From positions 62,218 to 113,121 of the forward strand of contig NW_003140822.1 of NCBI RefSeq assembly GCF_000003605.2: a stretch of 50,904 nt of DNA, given 5' to 3'. Source of the stretch: Saccoglossus kowalevskii (taxonomy: Eukaryota > Hemichordata > Enteropneusta > Harrimaniidae). Shown here one piece after another: positions 1-10,463 of this stretch. Under the pieces are notes generated by a model. That model was not told the origin of the DNA. It saw only the letters and a program-made list of their open reading frames with translations, and ran no database searches. The translations under genes and the position numbers were made by a program. Position 1 is the first letter of the stretch, and the number at the start of each line of letters is the position of its first letter.

Positions 1-129
1 GTATTTGTGACAGAAACTCAAAATTCTTTTTTTTTTTCTATTTTTGATTTTATCCAAATAGTTTTCATATTTAAATCGGAATAAATATTATAATATAGAA
101 GCCATCTTGTACATAACTTCCAATTTCAG

Positions 130-317
130 AAAAATGCATCAGCCCAGAAAACTGTATTGGGATAAGAAACTTTACTGAACGCTACTATTGCCAGCATATT
201 CACTACTTAGCAACAGAGTGCATGGAAACCAATTTTTTAGAAGTGTGTCGTAATGAAGAATTTTTACAACAACCATTGGAAAAGGTGAAAGAAATCTTAT
301 CTAGGGATCAGTTGCAG
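130..317 (+). CDS. Kelch-like gene exon a (N-terminal half of BACK domain)
   Basis: Acceptor caatttcag precedes the exon and donor gtaaat follows it. The exon starts with two bases completing a codon, then 62 codons in phase. It reads KCISPENCIGIRNFTERYYC and onward to EILSRDQLQ, the classic start of a BACK domain (NCLGIR-like motif). It ends in phase 0. Confidence 0.93.
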
Positions 318-3300
318 GTAAATCCATTATATTATCAATGTTTACATTTGATACAGAGTGTCCTGAGGAACTAATAATATTGTCTTTGTGAGGGTGTTTT
401 TTATAGCTGAGTCATAGAATAACTTTGAGAGAATCACAATATTCATTCACATGACTGGAATTTCATAGTCAGCTACTTCATGTAAAAATCATTAAAAATC
501 AAGCATTTCTGTCGTACTGGAACCAGATCTCTTGGTATATACATCGACCTTGTCATATCTCTGACAATTTGATTCATGATGGCCGAATGATGGCCAATTT
601 CTGATAAATCTAGATCCAGATTTTGGCCATCTTGGTACATACAATGAACATTATGAGACCTTGATGCATGGCATTTTGTTGACAGGTGGCCATTTTGTTT
701 TAATCACTGCTGTTCCAGAGCCATATCTGTGACTTGCCGTGATCTAAAGTTTATTCTTCTCTTAAACTTAAGCAAGACACTGTTCATGACTAGTTCACGC
801 ATAGTTTATGCATGTCCCACATTGGCATGACGAGTTTGCGCAATTCGAACAGTGTCGTCCCGACTTGGGCACGCCATATAAAAAGGGGGCCTCCTTATTA
901 TTGGATTGGCTGTGGAAGAGACAACATGCTGAATGCAAGAGAGACAATCATTGCAGGGAAGAGAAGATGCCTATACCTGTGATATAAGTTGTCTCTTTGC
1001 TGGCAATCTCTGGAATGGCGAGCAGTGTCCAGGAACACCACTGTCGTGCAGTAGTTGTGAACTGCTCATGAAATCGTCTTGAACTGCTCGTGCCATCAAT
1101 GCGTGAGGTACACGTGACCATGTCAGTGGGAAGGCAAGGCCATGCTGCGACGCACACCAATTTGTAAACATGTCGTGAACTTGACGTGAGCTGTTCGTGA
1201 ACTATTCATTGCAGTTTGTGACAGTCGTGGCATGGCACTGTCATGCATCCTCCCGACGAGTTCACAAAAAGTTCTCAAACAGTTTGTGCATAGTTCACGA
1301 CCCGGTTTCTAAATTTTGTCGTGACCAAAATTTGGAACATGGCATGCAGTCATGATGGGGTTTACCCACACTTCACGCCAGTTTACGACTAGTTTGTGCA
1401 CTGGCATGACTCAAGTCAGCCTTGCTTTATGGGGACTCATGTAATTACTCATTCATTTCATTGTATTTTAAACATGAAATGTTTACTGGATGAGAAAAAT
1501 ATCCTGTTATTAATGTAAGCTCTATTCGCAAAACATATATTCATGAACTAAACTATAAATATAAAATTGCATAAGGCTCTATTTATTCATGTTTTGCAAA
1601 TCATGAACATTGACTTTATATTAAAGTGACACTATCATCAAAACTGCAAAGGTACACTATGATGTTCAAAACATAAACTTGGCTCATTTCGGTAACTTTA
1701 TAGTTTATCATCACAACATACTTTTAACTATGCAGACCAAGCATGACGCATATACTTGATAATTGTTCGTCTGTAAATATGCAACTGGTAGATCTCTAAA
1801 AATGGTCCCTATCAATATGCATACATTTGTTGTTGTGTCTGTCCTTCTTCTGCATATGTAAAGTTCTGATGAAAGTGCTGCTTAAGCAATAACAAAAATA
1901 GATTTCTCTCTGGTCAGTACACACATCAGTTAGAAAGGTAAATGCATGACTGCACCATTTTATCTAAGGACCAGAAACATATAATTTTTTGACCTTATTG
2001 CTCAGTTTATATTTTATTTTGTTTAACAGACACTTTCAAGGAAAGGAGAAGAGGTCATCTTTGAAGCAGTTATGAGTTGGGTTAGGCATGACCTGACAAA
2101 GCGAAGTCCTCACATGATAGACCTGCTCACATGTGTTCGATTTCATCTTGTCAGCCCCAGTTATTATGCACAATACGTTATAAAGGACGATTTGATTGCA
2201 AAGAATCCTAGCTGTAAGAAAATGATTGATCAAATGTATTGTGATAAACTTACGACACGGACACTGAAAGTGAGGGGATATTTTGATGCTATAGTGGCTG
2301 TTGGTGGACAGGCACGAAAGTGAGTATAATGTTTGTGGTATTGGGTTTATTACTAATAACTCTGTGTGTATTGGTATGCTTGAGCTATAATAGCTTTGAT
2401 ATAAGGTCTGATGTTTTCTGAGAAGAGGAAATTGCATGAAAAGACCATGACCATAGCTATGAATCCAAGTATTTTTTGACTGTTGACTGACGTATCACTC
2501 TGCTATGTAAGATTTTTCGCACTGATAAACAGGGTTCAACCAATGAGTGAAACACAAGTGACTAATTTACTACAAGTGTATAGTTTAAAATCTCCATATG
2601 AATACATGTACAAGTGTGTGGTTTTCATTAATCTCCATCCCCATATCATATATGTGCCTGAAAAATGTGGCCAAGCTTCATTAGATTTTGTTACTCAAGT
2701 TGGTATCTTTAGTTATCTCATTTTGATATTTTTTCATAAAAAATGCTAACTTCAAGTGTGTCTTGAAAATCAGTCAGTTATTTATGTTGTAAATTACAGT
2801 AATGTAGAGTTGTTATCCACGGTGCGATGTGCAGTCCCATACACGAACCAACCCCAATGGTTAGACTTTCCTGCAATGTCAACGGGAAGAGTGTTACACT
2901 CAGTTGTCTCTGCAGGTGAGTAACACATATGTCTACAAGATGTAATTAATAATGATTTACAATCTCTATATGAAGTATGTGGTTTACAATCTCTATATGA
3001 ATACAAGTATGTGGTTTACAATCTCTATATGAAGTATGTGGTTTACAGTCTTTATATATAATATGTGGTTTACAATCTCTATATGAAGTATGTGGTTTAC
3101 AGTCTTTATATATAATGTGTGGTTTACAATCTCAATATGAATACTAGTATGTGGTTCACAATCCCAATATGAATGCATGTGTGTACATGGTTTAAAATCT
3201 CCATATGGAAACAGGTATGTGGTTTACAGTCTTTATATTTATAATGTGTGGTTTACAATCTCAATATGAATACTAGTATGTGGTTCACAATCCCAATATG

Positions 3301-6300
3301 AATGCATGTGTGTACATGGTTTAAAATCTCCATATGGAAACAGGTATGTGGTTTACAGTCTTTATATTTATAATGTGTGGTTTACAATCTCAATATGAAT
3401 ACTAGTATGTGGTTCACAATCCCAATATGAATGCATGTGTGTACATGGTTTAAAATCTCCATATGGAAACAGGTATGTGGTTTACAGCCTTTATATTTAT
3501 AATATGTGGTTTACAATCTCCATATGAATGCATGTGTGTGGATTACAATCCCAATATGAATGCATGTGTGGTTTACAATCTCCATATGAATGCATGTGTG
3601 TGTTTTATCAACTCCATATGAATACAAGTATGTGGTTTACAAACCCAATATGAATGCATGTGTGTGGATTACAATCCCAATATGAATGCGTGTGTGGTTT
3701 AAAATCTCCATATGAATGCATGTGTGTGGTTTAAAATCTCCATATGAATCCATGTGTGTGTTTTAACAACTCCATATGAATACAAATATGTGGTTTACAA
3801 ACCCAATATGAATGCATGTGTGTGGTATAAAATCTCCATATGAATGCATGTGTGTGTTTTACAATCTTCATATGAATACAAGTGTGTGGTTTACCATCTC
3901 CATATGAATACAAGTGTGTGGTTTTCATTATTGTCCATCTTCATACCATATATGTGCCTTAAAATGTGACCAAGCTTCATCAGATTTTGTTACTCAATAT
4001 GGTATCTCTAATTATCTCGTTTTTATTTTTTTCATGAAAAATGATAACTTCAAGTGTGTCTTGAAAATCTACAGCTTGCTGTGTTTTGGTGTTACAAGAA
4101 TAATTGAACCATGGAGTAAAAAAGCATGTATATTTTGTTTCAATTTTTTTATAGGAGGCTTTTTATTTGTGATTGGTGGAACAGACGTGTTTGGAAAACC
4201 ACTTGACACTGGAGAAAAGTATGACCCACAAACAAACTCTTGGTCAGCCATTACACCCATGCTACAAAAACGTCATGTGTTTGGTTTGGTAACCATTGAC
4301 AACCATATTTATGCTATTGGTGGTTGTGAAGATGAAAACATAAAGACAATGGAGGCATACAACATATACAATGACACATGGGAAATGAAGCCTCCCATGC
4401 AGATTACAAGAAGAAAGGCTGCATATACCACCATGCAAAAAAAGATTTATGTTATCGGAGGTGATAGCGGTGGCCAGCCTATTCAGCCTGTTGATACTGT
4501 GGAATGTTTTGATCCATTGTCACAGACATGGAGTATTATTGCCCCTCTGAAAGAACGCCGTTTTCAAGCCTTTGCGCTTGGTGTGTATGATAGGATCTAT
4601 GTGTTTGGTGGCTATCGGAATTTACTCTGTCCGAGCGCTCAGAATGATTTGAAATTTTGTCACAGTGAAGTGTACAATACTGAAAGACATGGCTGGGAAA
4701 CTCTTCCAAATGATGGAATGTGCACGATGACTACTAGCTCAGGTAATTTCATTCTTTTTCCACCAAGATGTGTGGTTATATTATTATTATTCTCAACCTA
4801 AGGGTTCATGAGTCTGACTGTTATATTTTACATGTAGGGCCTTACTTTGTTGTTTGGATGAAGTAGACTTAATTTTGGTTCATCTATCTGTCTGTAGTCA
4901 TTTCTTGGACATGTAGTGACTGATTTTCATCAGAATTAAGATGAACACACTTGATGATTTATAAATAAACATGTCAATTTTGTTTTTGATTTAATCAAAT
5001 GTGGCTGACTGGTGGCCATTTTGGCAATAAAATAGGGCTAAATTCTAATACATAAATTGTAATAAATTCACAACCATTTCTCGGAGATGAGTGCTGATCT
5101 TAATTCAATGTGACATGATGACATTACATATTGCACATTATTAATTTTATCATCGGTAATATCAGATTCAAGATTATTAATTGGCAGTAAAATGTACCTT
5201 GAAGATGACTGGGTCAATTTCACTCAAAACATGGCATGTTTACAAATATATTGGGTGATATTAGGAAAAATTGTTATAATTTATTTGACATCTGAGTCAA
5301 GATAGCCGACAAGAGGCTATTGTGTTCTTAGTTAGCTCCATTTTTAACAAAGTTGCATCATCAAATTTGTCAGATAACATCCAGTCTTCTTTTCAGTATG
5401 CTGTACAAATCATTGTTTTTAGCCAACTCTGACAAATATTTTTCACCAAAATTGTGCAAGTACACTCCCCGTAATGTGACTAAGACTGTTGTACTATTTT
5501 GAAAGTTTCATCTAATTTATGTTTTGTTTTATAAGGAACAATGGGATTAATACAGTACATTTATTAATATTAACTAAAAAAGAAGATGATTAATTTTACA
5601 AAATAATTGCTGATGACCACATTGTTCTGTAAGTCATCGTCATTTGGATCGATCCAGTGATGTAGTTTACTGATATTGAGTAAAAGGAACATAATGAATG
5701 TAGTTATTCCCAACAAAACTGGAAGCATGTATATACGTATACTATATTGTGTATATGACAGAGTGAAGGTGTTCATATTGGTGATTGACTGTCGTCCGTC
5801 AACAATTGCATTTCCAACTTCTTCTTGAAAACCACTAGCTCAATTGCTTCAGATTTGTTCCATATCTTCAATTCTCTATTTAAAAAAATATTTTTGTAAT
5901 TTTTGGTAAAAAATGCTATTTTCAACTTCTTCTTGAAAACTACTAGCTCAATTGCTTTGATACTTGTTTTTAGGTACCTTGGGTGGACCTCTGTCAGATT
6001 TGACCATTTCGTGGCGATATCTTCAATTCTATATTTTTAGCAAATATTTTTGTCATTTTGGCAAAAAAAAAGCTATTTTGAATTCTTTTTTGAAACAACC
6101 TTGGTGGATCTCTGTCTGTGTTGTTCATTTCATGACAATATCTTCAATTCTCTATTTTGAGCAAGTATTTTTGTCATTTTTTTCAAAAATGTTACTGTTG
6201 ACTTCTTTTTAAAAACCGCTACTCCAATTGCATTTTCAGATGAAATTCAAAATGGTTGACTGGTGGCCATTTTGTTGTCAACGATTGACTCTACACATTT

Positions 6301-6685
6301 CAGTTCCAGCATCAATTTCATGTTTGTTTTATTAACACATCCTTTACTTCACTATATAGTTCACTGGCAATCATGGGCAAGGTGTTTATGGTTTAACTAT
6401 GTTTAAAATCAGTTATCAAAAGTCTAATATTACTGTTTTTTCTTTTTATTCTTTCAAGGATTAAATGGTGTAGTACACATCCAGGGTAACATCTATGTAA
6501 TTGGACATTTGGATACTGGACATACTTATCAGTGTGTACGTTTCATGGATGAAAATGGTTGGGGAGGATGGAAAATTGCTATAACACCCATGCTGAATGA
6601 TCAACTCTACTTTGAATGTGCTGCATTGAGGATACCTTGTAGTTTATATCATAAAATGGTTTGTCAATATGGCAGTCAGTCTTAA
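130..6685 (+). CDS. Kelch-like protein (BACK + Kelch propeller), 3' five exons, 5' partial
   Basis: This is the C-terminal ~468 codons of a BTB-BACK-Kelch protein, the class that usually acts as a substrate adaptor for cullin-3 ubiquitin ligases; that role is family knowledge. Exons are 130-317, 2030-2319, 2800-2915, 4155-4742 and 6459-6685, all with AG/GT borders and compatible phases. The first two exons encode the BACK domain (NCIGIRNFTERYYCQ, then VIFEAVMSWVRHDL and VRFHLVSPSYYAQ). The last three encode six Kelch blades, visible as AVGG, FVIGG, YAIGG, YVIGG and YVFGG followed by W-x5-PM-type motifs. In the sixth blade the usual double glycine is replaced (YVIGH), as often happens in the closing blade. 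Translation ends at TAA 6683-6685. The BTB domain must be encoded upstream of the window. The closest vertebrate class may be KLHL24/KLHL6-like, but that is a guess, so no symbol is given. Confidence 0.9.
318..2029 (+). other. Kelch-like gene intron a
   Basis: GT-AG intron of 1712 bp. It holds a stretch with the motif ggtggccattttg near 685 (shared with 5011 and 6260) and the CpG-rich element at 770-1427. The rest, 1440-2020, is AT-rich with no coding signal. Confidence 0.8.
770..1427. mobile_element. MITE-like non-autonomous element, CpG-rich, imperfect terminal inverted repeats
   Basis: The segment begins aagcaagacactgttcatga and ends tgactcaagtcagccttgctt. The reverse complement of the end (aagcaaggctgacttgagtca) resembles the start with gaps over about 35 bp. 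The interior is built from related short blocks such as agttcacg, catagtttatgcatg and gactagtttgtgcac, and has many more CG dinucleotides than the DNA on either side. No transposase frame is visible, so it would be non-autonomous. No target-site duplication could be assigned with confidence. Confidence 0.45.
2030..2319 (+). CDS. Kelch-like gene exon b (C-terminal half of BACK, start of blade 1)
   Basis: Acceptor tttaacag, donor gtgagt. It begins in phase 0 with TLSRKGEEVIFEAVMSWVRH and ends in phase 2 with FDAIVAVGGQARK. The AVGG motif marks the first Kelch blade. The open frame runs three bases past the donor to a TGA inside the intron, which supports the splice at 2319. Confidence 0.94.
2591..2770. 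repeat. Upstream copy of a ~175-bp intragenic duplication
   Basis: It shares long near-identical blocks with 3897-4068, including tctccatatgaatac, caagtgtgtggttttcatta, ccaagcttcat, gattttgttactcaa and cttcaagtgtgtcttgaaaat. It lies just upstream of exon c. Confidence 0.85.
2800..2915 (+). CDS. Kelch-like gene exon c (blade 1)
   Basis: Acceptor aaattacag, donor gtgagt. This short exon has no in-frame ATG of its own. Its phase completes the AA from exon b to give AAT and yields NNVELLSTVRCAVPY, then QWLDFPAMSTGRVLHSVVSAG, the second half of the first Kelch repeat. It ends in phase 1. Confidence 0.9.
2940..3930. repeat. Degenerate minisatellite in Kelch-like intron c
   Basis: Units of roughly 25-35 bp carry gtggtttacaatctccatat followed by gaatgcatgtgt-type spacers and vary along the array. 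A higher-order unit of 129 bp repeats almost exactly, with starts at 3183, 3312 and 3441 (gtacatggtttaaaatctcc). The minus-strand open frames here are translations of this repeat and are not genes. Confidence 0.9.
3897..4068. repeat. Downstream copy of the ~175-bp intragenic duplication
   Basis: Second copy of 2591-2770, placed after the minisatellite and about 90 bp before exon d. Differences are scattered substitutions and small indels, so the duplication is not very recent. Confidence 0.85.
4155..4742 (+). CDS. Kelch-like gene exon d (blades 2-5)
   Basis: Acceptor tttttttatag, donor gtaatt. It encodes GGFLFVIGGTDVFGKPLDT, then the blades starting YAIGG, YVIGG and YVFGG, and ends TMTTSSG in phase 1. 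The frame stays open upstream of 4155 to 3914, but that stretch is intron: it is repeat-derived and lies before a strong polypyrimidine acceptor. Confidence 0.95.
4743..6458 (+). other. Kelch-like gene intron d
   Basis: GT-AG intron of 1716 bp. It contains motif copies ggctgactggtggccatttt (5003) and ggttgactggtggccatttt (6252), part of a dispersed repeat family, and the degenerate tandem repeat at 5817-6240. No other coding signal was seen. Confidence 0.8.
5817..6240. repeat. Degenerate ~120-160 bp tandem repeat
   Basis: The block atatcttcaattct recurs near 5860, 6019 and 6138. Each is followed by a variant of atatttttgtcatttt and then a variant of acttctt-ttgaaaacc. It is preceded by gtcgtccgtcaacaattgc, a motif style common in dispersed repeats of marine invertebrate genomes. 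The open frame across it is incidental. Confidence 0.65.
6459..6685 (+). CDS. Kelch-like gene terminal exon (blade 6, stop)
   Basis: Acceptor ttctttcaag. Phase 1 joins to give GLNGVVHIQGNIYVIGH, then WGGWKIAITPMLNDQLYFE, and it ends CQYGSQS before TAA. The residues match the final Kelch blade, with a short tail after it. Confidence 0.93.
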
Positions 6686-7982
6686 TGACATTAAAAAGCA
6701 AAAGATGGATAAACGTATAATATGAGGTTACTATATGGACACTGCCATAATAATCGATGCCCATGCATATTTTGCAGTATTCTCATGAATACCATAGGCC
6801 ACCCAGTAGGTTTTGCTTCTCATAGTGCATGTAAGTTTGAGATCTGTGTCTTGCACATATATCTTATGTGTGCCACATATGGTAGAAATGTTCGTTTTCT
6901 GTTTCAGAGAATGTTTTTTTGATCCAAATGAACATTTAATGCATGTATTCAAAAGCGATATTTAAATTTTTTTTAAATATTGAACATATATCTTTGTGGT
7001 ATTAAATATTCTTAATACAAATAAACATACACTGCATTTTGAACACACAATTTGAAAAACTAACTTCATTTCAGTTGTGTAATTTTCAATAAATTTTAAT
7101 ATTTCCTTTATTATTTCACTGATATCAACTTATTAATGTTAGTCATTTTTGATTACTAACAATAAATTTACACTTGCTGTACTGAATTTGGTCTTGCTGG
7201 CGACAGTGCCTAATTAATAGTCTGTGATTGATGTACATTAGACATTACCTTTATGAATTTTAGATAAAGACTGGATAAATAATGGCAAATATGTTATTTG
7301 CAACAGTAAGTTACAATATTTTGATGCTAATAGAATCAATAAAACATACACATGTGATAACACAGCCAATAAGATGTTACAGTAATGCAGTCACTGCCAG
7401 ATATGGGTTTAATTGTCATGTTCTCGCCCTTAGTTGCTTAGCAACACCAGGCATCATGGGTAGAACATTATGCAATTTTAGTATGCTGCTTTTCATCAGA
7501 CCTGGTACTGACGATTGTGAAATTGTGGAGGTGGGCAGGTTGTGCAAGTAATTTGGGTAAGAATTTCTTGTGGCTCCTTGCCTACAACTTTAATGCTAAT
7601 CTTCCCCCTCCAGTACAATTATGCATACCCCTTAGAACACTATTTATTTGAACAGGCATACTCAAATTATTGAGCGAGTTGGGGGTTTGAAGACGGCTTT
7701 ACGCAAATTTTTCTGCAATTTTCATATAAACAGTACTAACCCTGAGCATGGTAGATACTAACTGACCATGCCCTAAGCTTGGCAAACTTGCATTTAAGTT
7801 GAATTAACTTAAATAATAATTATCTTTATTGCACTTTATTGACTAAAATGCAATACAGATGTGAATAAAGACAAACACTTAAATATAAATGTTTTCTGAG
7901 CACTATAAGAACATCTTCAGACGTTGTGTATGTGTGCTCAAAGAATGGTATACATCTGTTTAATTAATAAAGTTTAATAAAG
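6686..7982. other. Kelch-like 3' UTR and AT-rich intergenic DNA
   Basis: It holds the candidate poly(A) hexamers and AT-rich sequence. The 89-codon frame at 7282-7551 has no recognisable domain and I do not call it a gene. Confidence 0.6.
7019..7024 (+). terminator. Candidate poly(A) signal for the Kelch-like gene
   Basis: This is the first AATAAA hexamer on the plus strand after the stop at 6685; further AATAAA copies lie at 7088-7093 and about 7160. Choosing the functional site needs transcript ends. Confidence 0.35.
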
Positions 7983-8495
7983 TAGTAGTGTTCACGCTAC
8001 ACCAAGTACAGGCTCAGATTTAAGCTAAACTTGTATGTTTGCATATTGGATAGATCCATTTGTATTCATGCACAGGGTAAGAAAGTGGTTAGCACGGGCT
8101 AAGGAATGCCGAACTTGTTAAGAATATACAAAAATCTTCAGTTATTGTAAGTAACTAGTAAGCTATACATGTTAGTTCCATGGTTTTAAATACCAAAAGC
8201 AAATTCAGAAAGTGCAGATTGCAGAAAACAGGAAGCAGCAGTGTCTCATTGTTGGTTATTTCTCGACAACAATATCTCTAGATGTACTTGTGTTAAATGT
8301 CATGTAAATATTCCAAATAAACATTGAATACAATAGTGTTTTGGTCACTTTAAGTTAAGCGTTCACACACACTTTGTTAGCCCGTGCTAAGGATCTGGAC
8401 CAGGACTTAAAAACGGGCCAGATTTAATCTGTGCTTAGCATTCCTAAGCTTTCAGACACCTTTTTTTTAGCACAGGCTGTACATGAACGCTACTA
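7983..8495. mobile_element. Foldback/MITE-like element with inverted repeats
   Basis: The outer arms are tagtagtgttcacg at 7983-7996 and catgaacgctacta at 8482-8495, which match 12 of 14 when inverted. Inside, ttagcacgggctaa (8089-8102) is a perfect 14-bp inverted match of ttagcccgtgctaa (8377-8390). No coding frame lies between them. Target-site duplications are not clear, and it may be two nested elements. Confidence 0.5.
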
Positions 8496-10102
8496 TTATA
8501 TAGAAAAGCAAATACACAGGCATGCATGCTAATTCCAAAAGACACTCATTCATGGGACTCAAAAAATACCCAAAACCTTGAGAAATCTTTTTGTCCTGTC
8601 TTTATTGCTAAATAATGCGACACAAGAAAAAAAATGATGACTTGGTTTTCTGAAAATACACAAAAATACACATCTGTGGTTTTAAATCACTGTACATTTA
8701 TAATTTTTGATTTTTTTTTTAAGGGTGGCAATGTCCAGGTGATGAGACAAGACTATAAATGAATGGGTCTACAAAATCGATTAGACGAAACATAATTGTT
8801 GGCCACAAGATCTGATCAATATTTACCATGAAAACAATTTATCTTTCATTTGGTTTTCAAATTACCGTGATTCAGCAACACATTTGTGATAAAATGACCA
8901 ATTTGCAGTGCCTCAAAACGAATTCCTGATTTTGGTGTTCGTTGAAAATCATAAGTGAAAGATTCATTAAAATTACTGATATCAATTTGTTGCTATAGGA
9001 ACAGCCTTAAAAGTGAACATAATGCCAAGATGCGCATGCAGTTGTAACATGGCTATATAAAAAACCAGAATTTCCATTTTGAGGCAGAACTGTAAGTCGG
9101 CAGTAATTTGTACATGACAAGCGTTTATTGACGTTGGTGTACTATTTACATCCATTGTTATGCAAATAATAATGTAGTGTTGCACAAACTGGGTGGCTGG
9201 AACGAAAGAAAATATCTAATGAAATATACAGGACCATTGCAGAGTCGTGAGATCTCTGGATGCCAAGATACTAAACAGTATTTGACTTTCTCTGCTTGAA
9301 GGATGTAATACAGTTGAATACTAAGATTACAGTCACACTCTGAGAAGATACTGTGTGGTTTATTGATGTTTTCGAATATTTGATGGTATGTACATGTGCG
9401 AAATATACAACAGTTAAAATAACTACAGCGAGTCACTAGCATTTGGAAACATGGCTAATTATAGTGAATCTATGCATTTCAAAAGTAAATGAAAAATCAA
9501 CTGGCAAACTGAAAGTCAACTGGATATGCAGCATCAATGAATATTCATAACCATCAAATATGACAAACATAGAAAACATAAAATAAACACCCTGATGTAA
9601 ACTTGAGGAAACAGTTTGGGTCAAGAAAAAACTAAGCATATCCAAGGACATGCAACCAAATTTCTCCATTGTTCCCTCTAAGCAACTTTTCTTAATATAA
9701 ATATTAATTTGGTTAATGTTAATACCAGACTTTTACTCGGTGACCTCACTGAGTAAGTTGCCTCCAAAAGAGGCTTAAAGGAAACACTCTTTTCAACTCA
9801 TTCCCCGAATGCATCATTATCACATACTCAACAGAGCACAGCAACCAAAGAAACTCCAGCATTTTCTGCAGGTACCTGCATGTATTATACAGATGGCCAT
9901 TACATTTCCTATACCAGAGTAAATGTTTTCTCTGAAGATAAATATTTAACTTTTAAGAAAAAAAAAGTAGACATAAGACAACATTGATGAACTCCTACAA
10001 GATGAACAATAAATTTACTTCAAAATATTTGAAGATATGTCAAATATATGTACATGTACAGGAAACATAATGGCCGTCTGTGTCACTGACGTTACACACA
10101 CT
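8496..10102. other. Intergenic DNA, no gene recognised
   Basis: AT-rich sequence with only short frames (9158-9442 and 9436-9669 on the minus strand) that have no domain, splice support or repeat origin I recognise. The distal TOX 3' UTR may extend into it. Confidence 0.5.
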
Positions 10103-10108
10103 TTTATT
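10103..10108 (-). terminator. Candidate poly(A) signal for TOX
   Basis: Plus-strand tttatt reads AATAAA on the minus strand, about 295 nt downstream of the TOX stop. It is the most plausible nearby hexamer; longer 3' UTRs are equally possible. Confidence 0.35.
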
Positions 10109-10402
10109 AAGCAAGGCAGTGAAGCGGCGTCCACAAAAACATTTTTAATAATAAATAGAATTATTCTGTACATGGTACTTGCTACATTGTACCATGATAA
10201 ATTAAGCAATTTAGCCTGGGTCAGGATAAGGACTACGTCCTCCTTGATTCTTGTCTAAGACATGTGCCAAAGAGGATTAAATACCATGATTTATATAAAT
10301 AAAAACACATAGAACATGACTAGATAGTATATTCTTTTATAAAGGAAAAAAATAAAAATATTCTATAATCTAAAAAAAACAAAAACGGAATCTTCTTTTC
10401 TT

Positions 10403-10463
10403 TTACTTGACTGATGGGAATATGTTTGGATTCCGCGATGCAACCCAGGCAGTGAAAACATCT
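10403..10463 (-). CDS. TOX: TOX terminal coding exon 8
   Basis: Acceptor tgctttcttctag, then AGATGTTTTC. It completes the arginine codon from exon 7 and reads [19 protein letters not shown] before TAA at 10405-10403. The DVF-x-AWVASRN block is the conserved end of TOX4-type proteins, which identifies this 61-nt exon despite its size. Confidence 0.93.

Noticed and set aside
948-1171. Overlapping minus-strand frames in the CpG-rich element
   Set aside because: Short, without domain, and within a non-coding repeat unit.
2036-2437. 133-codon minus-strand frame
   Set aside because: Shadow of Kelch-like exon b on the opposite strand.
2993-3928. Minus-strand frames with HIEIVNH or HMEI-type repeats
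   Set aside because: Translations of the intronic minisatellite.
3914-4154. Upstream extension of the exon d reading frame to an ATG at 3914
   Set aside because: Covers the duplicated repeat copy and a polypyrimidine acceptor; splicing to exon c at 4155 gives the correct Kelch sequence.
7282-7551. 89-codon plus-strand frame between the genes
   Set aside because: No domain, no splice support, no homology I recognise; contains common repeat-like text around ttgcttagcaacacc.
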